From Burkholderiaceae bacterium (GTDB lineage: Bacteria > Pseudomonadota > Gammaproteobacteria > Burkholderiales > Burkholderiaceae_D): DNA of 59,752 bases. The stretch spans positions 1 through 59,752 of the forward strand of contig JAFANH010000074.1 of NCBI GenBank assembly GCA_019232795.1, written 5' to 3'. The translations under genes were made by a program, and so were the position numbers. Shown here piece by piece: positions 20,382 through 29,378 of this stretch (positions within the stretch are counted from its first letter, which is position 1; every line of letters starts with the position of its first letter). The notes beneath the pieces were generated by a model. The model had not been told where the DNA came from. It searched no databases and worked only from the letters and a program-made list of their open reading frames with translations.

Positions 20382-21527
20382 ATGAAATCAAAAACGCTCG
20401 AGACGAATTTGGGAAAGCGCCGGTTACAGCAGGGTTGGGTGTTTGCGCTTGCCTTGCTGCTGGCAGCTTGTGGCAGCGCGCCGAAGGCGCCCATCGTGAC
20501 GCCTGCTGGACCTGCCGTGCCTTCGGGCCCTGCCACGGCTACCCCGAGCCGCTCCTCTGCGCCTCTACCGGCCTTGCCGGCCGCCGGCTCCGGTCGCGGC
20601 GGCTATTATCAGGACGACGGTCCGGGCGAACATCCACCCGAAGGTTTGATGGAAACGCCGGATCCGGTGCCGCAAGTCGAGCCGCTTTCGGCCAGCGGCA
20701 ACAAACCCTACAAGGTGTTCGGCAAAACCTATACGCCGATCACCGATGAGCGCGAATTCAAGCAGCGCGGCATCGGCAGTTGGTACGGCAAAAAATTCCA
20801 CGGGCAAAAAACGTCGTCCGGCGAGCTGTACGACATGTACAAGCTGAGTGCCGCCCACCCCATCCTGCCCATCCCTTCGTATGCGCGCGTGACCAACCTG
20901 AGCAGCGGTGCGCAAATCATCGTGCGCATCAACGACCGCGGGCCTTTCCATTCGAACCGCATCATCGACTTGTCGTATACGGCCGCGCTCAAGCTCGGCA
21001 TACTCGGCAAAGGCAGCAGCGAACTCGAAGTGGAACGGTTGTTGCCCGACGAGATTGCCCGTATCGCTGCCGCGAGGAAAGTGCAGGGAACTGTCCCACC
21101 AGTGGTCGCGGCCAACACGGCGCCGGTGGTCAAAGCCGCGCTACCGGCCGAAGAGAGTCTGACGCTGGCAGTGCCATTCGACCCTCCCACCCATGCGGAA
21201 CCGTTGGCCCCGGCTGGCGGAAACGAAGAAACGGCCGTCGCCGCGGCCTTTGCAAGCGATGCTCCCGCGCCCGCCGCACTCCCCGCAAGCCTGGCCAGCG
21301 GGTTTTATGTTCAGCTCGGCGCCTTTGGTGATGTCGACCACGCCGAGGTGGCGCGCTCGCGGTGGATGCGAACTTGGGATGCGTCATTGCCGCCGCTGGA
21401 AATCACCCATATCGGCGCGTTCTATCGCGTACACAGCGGACCGTATGCGAGTCGCGACGAGGCTGCCGCCGCCGCGCGCAAGGTGCAGGTGGCCGGCGTA
21501 GTCAAGCCCTTGGTCGTGCAACATTAA
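20382..21527 (+). CDS. rlpA: septal ring lytic transglycosylase RlpA
   Basis: This 381-residue lipoprotein has a signal peptide ending in a lipobox (LLLAACG, about residue 28), a Pro/Ala-rich linker, and a double-psi beta-barrel RlpA domain. That domain shows GIGSWYGKKFHGQKTSSGE and the conserved INDRGPF. A C-terminal SPOR domain (about 305-381, beginning GFYVQLGAFG) binds denuded glycan at division sites. It closes the mre/mrd operon, 20 bp after rodA, and is convergent with rsmI. Confidence 0.94.
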   Translation: MKSKTLETNLGKRRLQQGWVFALALLLAACGSAPKAPIVTPAGPAVPSGPATATPSRSSAPLPALPAAGSGRGGYYQDDGPGEHPPEGLMETPDPVPQVEPLSASGNKPYKVFGKTYTPITDEREFKQRGIGSWYGKKFHGQKTSSGELYDMYKLSAAHPILPIPSYARVTNLSSGAQIIVRINDRGPFHSNRIIDLSYTAALKLGILGKGSSELEVERLLPDEIARIAAARKVQGTVPPVVAANTAPVVKAALPAEESLTLAVPFDPPTHAEPLAPAGGNEETAVAAAFASDAPAPAALPASLASGFYVQLGAFGDVDHAEVARSRWMRTWDASLPPLEITHIGAFYRVHSGPYASRDEAAAAARKVQVAGVVKPLVVQH

Positions 21528-21534
21528 GAGCAGC

Positions 21535-22443
21535 TTAGTCCTGCTTGCCGAGTTGTAGCGCCCGGTCGTATAAGGCGTTCTTTTTCATGCCGGTGATTTG
21601 CGCCGCCAGCGTGGCGGCCTGCTTGACCGAACATTCGCTCAACAGAATGGATAAAATGCGGTCGGCTTCCAGCGCATCGGCATCACCGCCTTCGGGTGCG
21701 CCTTCCAGCAAGACGACATATTCGCCTTTTTGCCTGTGAGGGTCCGCAGTCAGCCAGGCGCTTGCCTCAGCCAGCGGACAGCGATGCAATTCTTCGAACA
21801 GCTTGCTCAATTCGCGTGCGAAGACGACGGTGCGGGTCGATTCGAACGTCGCCGCCAACGCCTCCACGCTTTCTACGATACGGTGCGGCGCTTCGTAAAA
21901 CACCAGCGTAGCTGCCGTCGCGCGCAGGCTGTGCAACAGGGTTTCGCGTTGCTTGGCCTTGGCCGGCAAAAAGCCGACGAACAGGAAACGTTCGTGCAGC
22001 AAACCCGAAGCCGACAAGGCACTGACGGCCGCCGAAGCGCCGGGCAAGGGCATAACCCGCAAGCCAGCCGCGCGCACGGCGTCGACGATGCGGGCGCCGG
22101 GGTCGGACACGCCCGGAGTGCCGGCGTCGGAAACCAGCGCGATGCGCTCGCCGGCCTGCAAGCGCGCAATCAGCTTTTCCGCCGCCTCGCGTTCGTTGTG
22201 CATGTGGGCCGCCAGCAAGGGCTTGGACAAGCCGTAGCGCGTCAACAACTGTGCGGTGTTGCGCGTATCCTCGCAGGCGATGGCGTCGGCGATGGCCAGG
22301 ACATGCAGTGCGCGCAGGCTGATATCGCCGATGTTTCCGATCGGCGTGGCCACCACATATAATGTGCCAGCCGGATAGGTTTGCAATGCCACTTCTTCCA
22401 TCATGGCTTGCAGGCTGGGTTGGCTATAGGGACCCTGTGTCAT
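21535..22443 (-). CDS. rsmI: 16S rRNA (cytidine-1402-2'-O)-methyltransferase RsmI
   Basis: This tetrapyrrole-methylase-fold enzyme methylates the 2'-O of C1402 in the 16S rRNA P site. LYVVATPIGNIGDISLRAL, CEDTRNT, LVSDAGTPGVSDPG and GFLPAKAKQR are unmistakable. The start is uncertain: ATG 22443 (MTQGPYSQP) gives 302 residues, while the tandem ATGs at 22404/22401 give about 289 and fit the E. coli length better. The open frame continues further upstream over the divergent gene but is not conserved. Confidence 0.93.
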   Translation of the reverse strand: MTQGPYSQPSLQAMMEEVALQTYPAGTLYVVATPIGNIGDISLRALHVLAIADAIACEDTRNTAQLLTRYGLSKPLLAAHMHNEREAAEKLIARLQAGERIALVSDAGTPGVSDPGARIVDAVRAAGLRVMPLPGASAAVSALSASGLLHERFLFVGFLPAKAKQRETLLHSLRATAATLVFYEAPHRIVESVEALAATFESTRTVVFARELSKLFEELHRCPLAEASAWLTADPHRQKGEYVVLLEGAPEGGDADALEADRILSILLSECSVKQAATLAAQITGMKKNALYDRALQLGKQD

Positions 22444-22480
22444 GTTTGGTCTTGCTTGGTCTTGCATTGTGTGGGAGACG

Positions 22481-23725
22481 ATGGTGCGCGTTGGTCTGGT
22501 AAGGAGTGCGACGAACTGTCTGTTGGCTGCGCTGATGCGTGTGCTATGGACTGGATTTTGCCTGTCTACGGCGGCAAATACAACCGCTCTGGCGCAGCAA
22601 GGCGGGGCGCTTACGCCGGGTGAGGTACCGCCCCAGGTTCGCGCCCAGGGCGAAGCGTCGCCGCCGACAGTGGTTTTGCATCCGGCGAAGACGGCGGTGG
22701 TACGCCTGACGGTCTTGCTGCCCTTGCAATCGGACAGCCTTGGCCGCGCGGCGGCCGCTGTGCGCGCCGGCATCCTGGCTGCGCACGAGGCCGAACGATC
22801 GGAGGTCGCGGTCACCATTATCGAGACCGGCGATACGCCCGAGGAAGTGCTTGCCGTTTACACAAAGGCACTGGCGACGACCGACATCATGCTCGGCCCA
22901 TTGAGTCGCAGCGTCGTCGCGGCCCTGGCGCAAAGCGACGCCGTGCATGTACCGACGATTGCATTGGCCCAACCTGAGTTTGGTCAGACACTCGCGCGTT
23001 CTCCCCTGTTGCTCACGATGGGATTGGCGGTCGAAGAAGAGGCGCGCCAAGCGGCGGATTGGATGGCGGCAGACAAGACCGGCGGCAAGCTGCTGGCGGT
23101 CGCTACGTCTATCCATTGGCAGCGCCGGGCAGCACAGGCTTTCAGCGCCGAAGCGCAGCGCTTGGGGCGCGACACGGAGGTGATCGAACTCGGCAGCGCC
23201 GGCGGCTACCTCGAGGCGGCGGCGCTCATGCAATTCAGGAAACAGTTGCAGGAGATGAAGCCGGCGGCGCTGTTCGTATCGCTCGATGCGGTACAGACCC
23301 GTCAGTTGCGCGCCGTGATCGGCGAAGACCTGCCGATCTACGGCACTTCGCAGCTGAATCCCCAGGCTCTGGCCGAGCACAATAATGCGAGGGCCGAAGC
23401 CATGCCGGAGCTGAACGGTGTGCGCCTGCTCGACCTGCCTTGGCAGTTGTCGCCCGACCATCCGGCGGTGATGGCGTATCCGCAGATGGCTGCAGCGGCG
23501 AAACAAACGCGCAACGCCGACCTCGAGCGGCTGTATGCGCTTGGCATCGATGCATTCCGGGTGGCGCGCTTGGTGGCGGCGCAGCGCAAGCAATTCGAAC
23601 TCGATGGCGTTACCGGCAAGCTGGTGATCGGTTTCAATCCGGCGGGAACGCATTTTGAAAGAATGGAAACGCGTGCGATTTATCGCGACGGCAAGGCCGT
23701 GCCGCTGGATGCGTCCGGGAAGTGA
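22481..23725 (+). CDS. penicillin-binding protein activator, LppC/LpoA-like
   Basis: This 414-residue exported protein is of the periplasmic-binding fold LppC family; E. coli LpoA activates PBP1A. Supporting segments are VLLPLQSDSLGRAAAAVRAGIL, DIMLGPLSRSVVAAL, a Leu-Asp-rich RALYALGIDAFRV-like stretch and the end GKLVIGFNPAGTHFERMETRAI. ATG 22481 with gggag just upstream gives a basic n-region and hydrophobic core cleavable near TALA-QQ. No clear lipobox is visible, unlike LpoA. It sits between rsmI (divergent) and yraN (overlapping), the usual rsmI-lppC-yraN neighbourhood. Confidence 0.82.
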   Translation: MVRVGLVRSATNCLLAALMRVLWTGFCLSTAANTTALAQQGGALTPGEVPPQVRAQGEASPPTVVLHPAKTAVVRLTVLLPLQSDSLGRAAAAVRAGILAAHEAERSEVAVTIIETGDTPEEVLAVYTKALATTDIMLGPLSRSVVAALAQSDAVHVPTIALAQPEFGQTLARSPLLLTMGLAVEEEARQAADWMAADKTGGKLLAVATSIHWQRRAAQAFSAEAQRLGRDTEVIELGSAGGYLEAAALMQFRKQLQEMKPAALFVSLDAVQTRQLRAVIGEDLPIYGTSQLNPQALAEHNNARAEAMPELNGVRLLDLPWQLSPDHPAVMAYPQMAAAAKQTRNADLERLYALGIDAFRVARLVAAQRKQFELDGVTGKLVIGFNPAGTHFERMETRAIYRDGKAVPLDASGK

Positions 23726-24096
23726 TGGCCATGTTCCAGTTATTCAAGCGCCGCACCGAAAAGCAGATCTCCGGACAGTTGGGAGAAGAGCAAGCCTTGC
23801 GGCATCTGCAGAGGCATGGCCTGAAGCTGCGCGAACGCAATTTCCGCTGCAAAGGCGGCGAGATCGACTTGATCATGGAAGAAGGCGATACGCTGGTGTT
23901 TGTCGAAGTCAGGAAGCGGGCACAGGCGCAGTATGGCGGCGCCGCAGCCAGCATTACACCGGCCAAGCAGCGCCGGCTGTTGATTGCCGCCCAGTTTTAC
24001 CTGCGCCGTTATAAAATGCCGCCGGCGTGCCGCTTCGATGTGGTCGCCATCGATGCTGCGGAATTGACCTGGCTGAAGAACGCGATCGAAAGTTAG
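23725..24096 (+). CDS. yraN: YraN/UPF0102 nuclease-fold protein
   Basis: This small protein of about 123 residues is of the UPF0102 family, with the restriction-endonuclease-like core GGEIDLIMEEGDTLVFVEVRKR. The Asp and Glu-x-Lys/Arg positions correspond to the PD-(D/E)xK metal site. The function is unproven in the family. ATG 23725 overlaps the preceding stop (TGATG); GTG 23722 and ATG 23731 are alternatives. It ends the short rightward operon with the LppC-like gene. Confidence 0.9.
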   Translation: MAMFQLFKRRTEKQISGQLGEEQALRHLQRHGLKLRERNFRCKGGEIDLIMEEGDTLVFVEVRKRAQAQYGGAAASITPAKQRRLLIAAQFYLRRYKMPPACRFDVVAIDAAELTWLKNAIES

Positions 24097-24129
24097 AAAG
24101 TTAATTTCAGGATTTCAGGGAGTGAGAAC

Positions 24130-24663
24130 ATGGCTGAAGAAAAGAAAGAACCTTGGTTGAACTATTTGGCGCTGTCCACAGTGATATTTGCCGTGTGCGC
24201 CACGCTGGCCACGCTCAAGGGCGGCGGCTACTCGACGCGCAGCGTGTTGAACCAGACGCAGGCCTCCGACCAGTGGGCGTTCTACCAGGCCAAGAGCATC
24301 AAGGAAAATCTGTACCAGTTGCAGAGCGAAAAGATCCAGCTCGAAGCGAAGCTGGATTCTTCGCCGGCCAAGGCTGCCGTTTACCAGGAAGCGATCGACG
24401 ACTACAACAAGAAGGTAGAGAAGTACGCCAAGGAAAAAGCCGACATCCAGAAAGCGGCGCAAGACCTGGAAGCGCAGCGCGATGACGCCAAGCGCCACTC
24501 GGCGCCGTTCGGGCTGGCAGCCATCCCGCTGCAGATCGCCATCCTGCTGTCTTCGATTGCGGCGCTGCTGAAGAAACGCGCCCTGTGGCTGCTGGCCTTG
24601 CCGGTCGGCTTGGCCGGCATTGTGTTGTTTGCGGACGGTTTCCTGCTGTTCTACGCCGTGTGA
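24130..24663 (+). CDS. DUF4337-type membrane protein
   Basis: This 177-residue protein has one hydrophobic helix near residues 12-32, a long soluble coiled coil rich in Lys/Glu/Gln (about 50-125), and two C-terminal helices (about 128-150, 153-175). The pattern (LSTVIFAVCATLATLKGGGYS..., DQWAFYQAKSIKENLY) matches proteins grouped as DUF4337. No function is known. A good GGGAG lies upstream. The downstream HAD gene starts 18 bp after the stop and may share its transcript. Confidence 0.8.
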   Translation: MAEEKKEPWLNYLALSTVIFAVCATLATLKGGGYSTRSVLNQTQASDQWAFYQAKSIKENLYQLQSEKIQLEAKLDSSPAKAAVYQEAIDDYNKKVEKYAKEKADIQKAAQDLEAQRDDAKRHSAPFGLAAIPLQIAILLSSIAALLKKRALWLLALPVGLAGIVLFADGFLLFYAV

Positions 24664-24680
24664 CGCCGGTGCAGCAACCC

Positions 24681-25388
24681 ATGTTCGTCAATCGCAAACG
24701 CCTGGTCATACTCGATGCCGATGGCACCACCATTGACGCTTATTCAGCCATCGACCAGGCGTTTTCGCGCCATGGCATGGCGCTCGGCGACGAGGAGCGT
24801 TTCCAGAAGCGCCGGCATTTGTTCAAGTATCTGGGCGGCCTCAAGGAGTTTCCGGCCAATCTCAAGAAACAGCTGGGCAAGCAAAAACGCAAAGATCTGA
24901 TCGTCACGTTAACCGAGGTGTACCGGGAAGAAGCACGGCTGTATCCGGGCATGACCGATTTGATCCGGACCCTGATCGCCGCGCCCGACGTTCTGGTGGG
25001 GGTGGTGACGCGCAACATCACCAACGAACCGCTGGAAACCATGCGCCGCCTGTTCGCGCGGCACGACATCGACATCGATGCGCTCGACTTTCTCGCCCAC
25101 GTGCCGCTGGGGGAAGAAAAGACCGCATGTTTCCGCGCCACCCGTATCGAGCACGGCATCAACCCGGCGCGTGCCTACGTGTGCGGCGACGAGCACAAGG
25201 ATTACCTGGCGGCGCTCAAGGCCGGCATGCATCCGCTCATCGTTTCCTACGGCTTTGAGGACTACAAGCGTTTGACGAAGAAGTTCGAGGTGCCGGAAGA
25301 CATCATTTCGCGCACCCCGGAAGAGTTGAGCGAGCGCGTGTTGCATGCGCTCGATCTGTTCGATTCGAGCGCAGCGGAACAGGACTGA
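24681..25388 (+). CDS. HAD-family hydrolase
   Basis: This 235-residue protein has HAD motif I LDADGTTID (nucleophile Asp near residue 13). A helical cap domain holds DEERFQKRRHLFKYLGGLKEF, motif II is VVTRN, and a motif III/IV region is AYVCGDEHKDYLAALKAGM. It resembles phosphoglycolate-phosphatase-like enzymes, but the substrate cannot be assigned. ATG 24681 (MFVNRKRL) is chosen because the upstream extension overlaps the previous gene in another frame. It is convergent with the NTF2-like gene, with 2 bp between them. Confidence 0.82.
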   Translation: MFVNRKRLVILDADGTTIDAYSAIDQAFSRHGMALGDEERFQKRRHLFKYLGGLKEFPANLKKQLGKQKRKDLIVTLTEVYREEARLYPGMTDLIRTLIAAPDVLVGVVTRNITNEPLETMRRLFARHDIDIDALDFLAHVPLGEEKTACFRATRIEHGINPARAYVCGDEHKDYLAALKAGMHPLIVSYGFEDYKRLTKKFEVPEDIISRTPEELSERVLHALDLFDSSAAEQD

Positions 25389-25390
25389 CT

Positions 25391-25870
25391 TTATTTCGCT
25401 TCTTGTTTGCGGTGCGCGGCCAGCCCTTTGGCCGCCTGCTTGCGTATCGCCGCGCGAACCAGCGGGGTCCATCCCAGCAGCAGGCCTTTCGGGCCGAGCG
25501 CCTGGCGTGCCCAGCGCCACAAATCGAAATGGTCGACGTGGCGCACGATCTTGCCATCCTTGAATTCGAAGCTGGCTTGTATGTCGTTGACCACGGTGTT
25601 GCCGGTCTGGCTGAAGGTATAGGTCGCGACCCAATGGGCACTGCCGCTGTGGTCGTCGGCGGAGACGTCATCGAATTTCAGCGAGAAATCCCGGGCGCGC
25701 GCCGCCAGCATGCGCCACATGTCGCCCGCTTCCGATCCTTGCAGCATGGGGAACACTGGATCGGAAAAGCGCACCTCGGCGGCATAGCACGCGGCCATCG
25801 CTTCTGCATCGAGCCGCTGGAAGGCGCTGTAAAAATCGGTCAACAGCTTTGCGTTGGGGTGCATGTCCAT
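25391..25870 (-). CDS. NTF2-like/SnoaL-fold protein
   Basis: This 159-residue protein has the nuclear-transport-factor-2 fold pattern: an N-terminal helix (KLLTDFYSAFQRLDAEAM), the strand-rich FSDPVFPMLQG, and a cone-forming FEFKDGKIVRHVDHFDLWRW. Such proteins are small-molecule-binding enzymes or carriers; no substrate is evident. Its start overlaps the tag stop by 1 bp, so it is likely expressed with the glycosylase gene, though a repair role is only guesswork. Confidence 0.8.
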   Translation of the reverse strand: MDMHPNAKLLTDFYSAFQRLDAEAMAACYAAEVRFSDPVFPMLQGSEAGDMWRMLAARARDFSLKFDDVSADDHSGSAHWVATYTFSQTGNTVVNDIQASFEFKDGKIVRHVDHFDLWRWARQALGPKGLLLGWTPLVRAAIRKQAAKGLAAHRKQEAK

Positions 25871-26445
25871 TATTTCCCTAATTTGCGCACGGCCTTGTGC
25901 TGCGGGCAGCCGACTTCATGGTCGTTGACCATGCCGGTAGCTTGCATGAAGGCATAGCAAATCGTACTGCCGACAAAACCGAAGCCGCGGTTTTTCAAAT
26001 CCTTGCTCATGCGGTCGGATAACTCGGTGCTGGCCGGTATGTCGCCGCCGCCCTGCCGGGCGTTCTGGATCGGTTTGCCGTCTACGTAAGTCCACAGAAA
26101 AGCGTCGAAGGAACCGTATTCCTTTTGCACGGCCAGCACGGCCTTGGCATTGTTGACCGTCGACTGGATCTTGGCGCGGTTGCGGATCAGGCCGGGATTG
26201 CTCAGCAAGCTGGCTATCTTGTCTTCGCCGTAGGCGGCGACGCGCTTGATATTGAAGCCGTCGAAGGCGGCGCGGTAATGCTCGCGCTTGCGCAGGACCG
26301 TGATCCAGCTCAAGCCCGCTTGTGCGCCTTCCAGCGTCAGCATTTCGAACAGGTGGCGGTCGTCATGCGCGGGCACGCCCCATTCTTCGTCGTGGTATTG
26401 GATGTAGAGCGGATCGTCGGTGCACCAGCGGCAGCGCTTGTTCAT
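25870..26445 (-). CDS. tag: DNA-3-methyladenine glycosylase I
   Basis: This 191-residue glycosylase excises 3-methyladenine. The N-terminal RCRWCTDDPLYIQYHDEEWGVP and LEGAQAGLSWITVLRKRE are diagnostic of Tag. The zinc-binding Cys near the N-terminus and the Cys/His pair in the C-terminal EVGCPQH are present. It is first in a two-gene leftward unit with the NTF2-like gene. Confidence 0.95.
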   Translation of the reverse strand: MNKRCRWCTDDPLYIQYHDEEWGVPAHDDRHLFEMLTLEGAQAGLSWITVLRKREHYRAAFDGFNIKRVAAYGEDKIASLLSNPGLIRNRAKIQSTVNNAKAVLAVQKEYGSFDAFLWTYVDGKPIQNARQGGGDIPASTELSDRMSKDLKNRGFGFVGSTICYAFMQATGMVNDHEVGCPQHKAVRKLGK

Positions 26446-26615
26446 CTTTTGCTATTCCGGATCTTGGTCTGAACGGGCAGCATACCATGTACGGAAAAGG
26501 AGGCATGTTGCGCTTGCGATTTCCGTTGCTGCTTCCGATTTCGATTCCGATTCCGGCGAGTCTCGCCGGTGGAATGCGAGTATCCTGATGCCGTTATCCA
26601 TTCACGCGATATGCC

Positions 26616-27497
26616 ATGCGCAGTTCCGACCTCGCCCGCTTGCTGATTCTGGCCGCCATCTGGGGCGCTTCCTTCCTGTTCATGCGCCTCGCCGTGCCGG
26701 TGCTGGGTGCATTGTGGACGACCGAGGCGCGTGTCGCGATTGCCGGCCTGGCCATGCTGCTGGCGATGCTGTCGATGCGGCGTGACATGCAATTCCGCCG
26801 CAACTGGCGCGCCTATCTCGTGATCGGCACAGTCAATTCTGCTTTGCCGTTTGCCTTGTATTCCTATGCGGCGCTGACGCTGCCGGCCGGCTATTCGGCC
26901 ATCGTCAATGCCACCAGTCCCTTGTGGGGAGCCTTGGTCGGAGCCGTGGCGTTGGGAGAGAGCCTGAGCCGGCGCAAGCTGGCCGGTTTAGCGGCAGGTA
27001 TTGCCGGTGTCGCATTCCTGGTGCGCCTGGGGCCGGTGCCGTTCACGCCGCAAGTGCTGACTGCGGTGCTGGCTTGCGTGATCGCGGCGTTTTGCTATGG
27101 CTTGGCGGGCGCCTATACGAAAACGAAATCGGCGCATATTGCTCCGCCGCTGATTGCCACCGGCTCGCAATTGGCCGCGGCGCTGGTGATCCTGCCCTTT
27201 TTGCCGCTGACGCCGATGCGCGGCGAATTGACGCCGTTTATTGCCCTGGTCGTGACCATGCTGGCCTTGCTGTGCAGTGCGGTCGCTTTCTTCATCTATT
27301 TCCGACTGGTGGCTGACCTCGGCCCGGCCCGAGCCCTGACCGTGACTTTCCTGATTCCCTTGTTCGCGCTGCTGTGGGGTACTCTTTTCCTTGGCGAGGC
27401 TATCAACCTGAATACCTTGATCGGTTGTGCGCTGGTGATCCTGGCGACCTGGCTGGTGGTGATGCCGGCCAGGATGCGCGGTGCCGTCACGAATTGA
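26616..27497 (+). CDS. EamA/DMT-family transporter
   Basis: This 293-residue inner-membrane protein has about ten helices arranged as two EamA repeats. The repeats are marked by AAIWGASFLFMRLAVPVLG, ...NATSPLWGALVGAVALGESLSRRKLAG, and LIPLFALLWGTLFLGEAI near the end. Family members export amino acids or metabolites; the substrate is unknown. Its 3' end overlaps the 3' end of pabB by 11 bp (convergent). The 170 bp upstream contain a TTCCGATT/GATTCC low-complexity run (about 26519-26560). Confidence 0.88.
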   Translation: MRSSDLARLLILAAIWGASFLFMRLAVPVLGALWTTEARVAIAGLAMLLAMLSMRRDMQFRRNWRAYLVIGTVNSALPFALYSYAALTLPAGYSAIVNATSPLWGALVGAVALGESLSRRKLAGLAAGIAGVAFLVRLGPVPFTPQVLTAVLACVIAAFCYGLAGAYTKTKSAHIAPPLIATGSQLAAALVILPFLPLTPMRGELTPFIALVVTMLALLCSAVAFFIYFRLVADLGPARALTVTFLIPLFALLWGTLFLGEAINLNTLIGCALVILATWLVVMPARMRGAVTN

Positions 27498-29355
27498 ATA
27501 CGACAGTCGCGCGCAACGGGCCGCGCAAGGCATTGCAGACCACCACTTCCTCGGCCCGGCGCAAATCGGCGAGCGTCAGAGTCCGTTCGCCAGCCTGCCA
27601 ATGCGGGTCGGCCAGCAATGCGGTGCGCATCACGCCCGACAACAAACCTGCCGTAAGGGGCGGGGTATACCAGTGGCCATCCAGTTTGACGAACAGGCTG
27701 GAGCGTCCGCCTTCGGTCAATTCTCCGGCCTGATTGCAAAACAGCGTGTCAAATGCGCCTTGCCGTTCAGCGTTTTGCCAGGCTGCGTCGTAAGCGGCAC
27801 GCACGGTGGTCTTGTGACGCAGGAAAAGCGGGGCGATCTCCACCGGCTGCGGCGCCAGCAAGAGTTTGACCGGCTCGGCCAGCGGCGCCAATGGTGCGGT
27901 CTGCAGCTTATATGCGCCATCTTGCGCCAATGCCAGCCGCAGGCGGCGCGGGCTGTTGGCGGGCAAGGCGGCACAGGCTTCGCGCAACGCCGCTGAAATG
28001 CTCGCCGTGTCGCAGGCGAAGCCGAAATAGGCAGCCGAAGCTTGCAGGCGTTGCAGATGAAGCAGGAGGTGGCGGCAACCGTCGCGCGTCGCATACATGG
28101 TCTCGAACAATTCGAAGTCGTGCGGCAAGCCGGTCAGGAAGCGTGCCTTGATGCGGCATTCCTCGTATTCGTCGTGGGCTTCGCTGTCGTAGACGATGCC
28201 GGCGCCGACCCCCATTTCACCGGCGCGCAAGCCGCCCTCTCCTTCCATTGGCGCCTGCAGCGTGAGCGTACGGATCGGCACGGTCAGGCAGAAGTTGCCG
28301 ATGCGCCGTGCGCCCGAAGGGGCATCAAACCAGCCGATCGCACCGGTATACCAGCCGCGCGGCGCCGGCTCCAGCTCGCGGATGATTTGCATGGTGCGCC
28401 GCTTGGGCGCACCGGTGATTGAGCCGCAAGGGTAGATGGCGGCGAAGATGTCGGACAGCTCGAGGTCGGGGCGTACATGGGCGCGCACGGTCGAGGTCAT
28501 TTGCAGCAGATTGGCGTAGCGCTTGACTTCGAACAGGCGCGGCACCTGTACCGAACCGGTGGCGGCGATACGGCCCAGGTCGTTGCGCAGCAGGTCGACG
28601 ATCATCAGGTTTTCGGCGCGGTTCTTGGGGTCGGCGGCCAAAGCCTGCGCGCGCGCCGCGTCCTCGTCGGCATCCGATGCATCGGGGGCGGCGGGAGCCG
28701 TGCCCTTCATCGGCTGCGTGAGCAGTTCGCCGTCCTCGCAGCGCACGAACAGTTCCGGCGACAGCGACAACACGGCTTCGCCGTCCGGCAGACAGATCAG
28801 GGCGCCATAGGGTACCGGCTGGCGCCGGCGCAGGCGTGCATACAGCGCAGTGGGAGACCCGTAAACGTCGAAACGCAGGCGATAGGTGTAGTTGACCTGG
28901 TAGGTGTCGCCGGCCGCGATATAGGCGCGGATGCGGGCGATGGCATCGGTGAACTCGGCCTGCGTGACGTTGGCGCGCAAGTTGGCAATGCCGGCGGTCG
29001 GGCCGCCGGCCCGCGCGTCCGGACCGGCTTGCCGGCTTGCCAGCCAGGCATCGACCTGCGCGGCGGATAGGTGCTCGCAACGCTCGAACAGCAGCACCTG
29101 GCTCAGGGCGCGCGTCTCACCGCGCGCGGCTATGCCGTGGAAATCTTCGCCGAGTTCATAGGCAAACAGGCCGACGGCGTGTTGGCCTTGCGCCAGAGCA
29201 TCTTGCACGCCGGCCAGCATGGCTGGCAGCTCGGCAGCTCGCTGGCAGCGGAGTCGGCCCAGATAGCCCGTGTACAGGCGCGAGCGCGGCAGCGCGTCGC
29301 TCGCATCCCTATCGTCGAGCAGGGCAAAACATTCTTCTTGCTTCACTTCGTTCAA
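27487..29355 (-). CDS. pabB: aminodeoxychorismate synthase component I fused to class IV aminotransferase/lyase
   Basis: This 622-residue bifunctional protein works in folate (4-aminobenzoate) synthesis. The N-terminal half (about 1-360) is a chorismate-binding PabB domain with GDTYQVNYTYRLRF, SPELFVRCEDG, TQPMKGT and PCGSITGAPKRRTMQII. The C-terminal half (about 370-622) begins FELFETMYATRDG and is a PabC-like aminotransferase class IV domain that should convert aminodeoxychorismate to 4-aminobenzoate and pyruvate. pabBC fusions are known in betaproteobacteria. No pabA lies nearby. Confidence 0.92.
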   Translation of the reverse strand: MNEVKQEECFALLDDRDASDALPRSRLYTGYLGRLRCQRAAELPAMLAGVQDALAQGQHAVGLFAYELGEDFHGIAARGETRALSQVLLFERCEHLSAAQVDAWLASRQAGPDARAGGPTAGIANLRANVTQAEFTDAIARIRAYIAAGDTYQVNYTYRLRFDVYGSPTALYARLRRRQPVPYGALICLPDGEAVLSLSPELFVRCEDGELLTQPMKGTAPAAPDASDADEDAARAQALAADPKNRAENLMIVDLLRNDLGRIAATGSVQVPRLFEVKRYANLLQMTSTVRAHVRPDLELSDIFAAIYPCGSITGAPKRRTMQIIRELEPAPRGWYTGAIGWFDAPSGARRIGNFCLTVPIRTLTLQAPMEGEGGLRAGEMGVGAGIVYDSEAHDEYEECRIKARFLTGLPHDFELFETMYATRDGCRHLLLHLQRLQASAAYFGFACDTASISAALREACAALPANSPRRLRLALAQDGAYKLQTAPLAPLAEPVKLLLAPQPVEIAPLFLRHKTTVRAAYDAAWQNAERQGAFDTLFCNQAGELTEGGRSSLFVKLDGHWYTPPLTAGLLSGVMRTALLADPHWQAGERTLTLADLRRAEEVVVCNALRGPLRATVVFNS

Positions 29356-29378
29356 ACTTCAATGCATGCAAACTTCAC

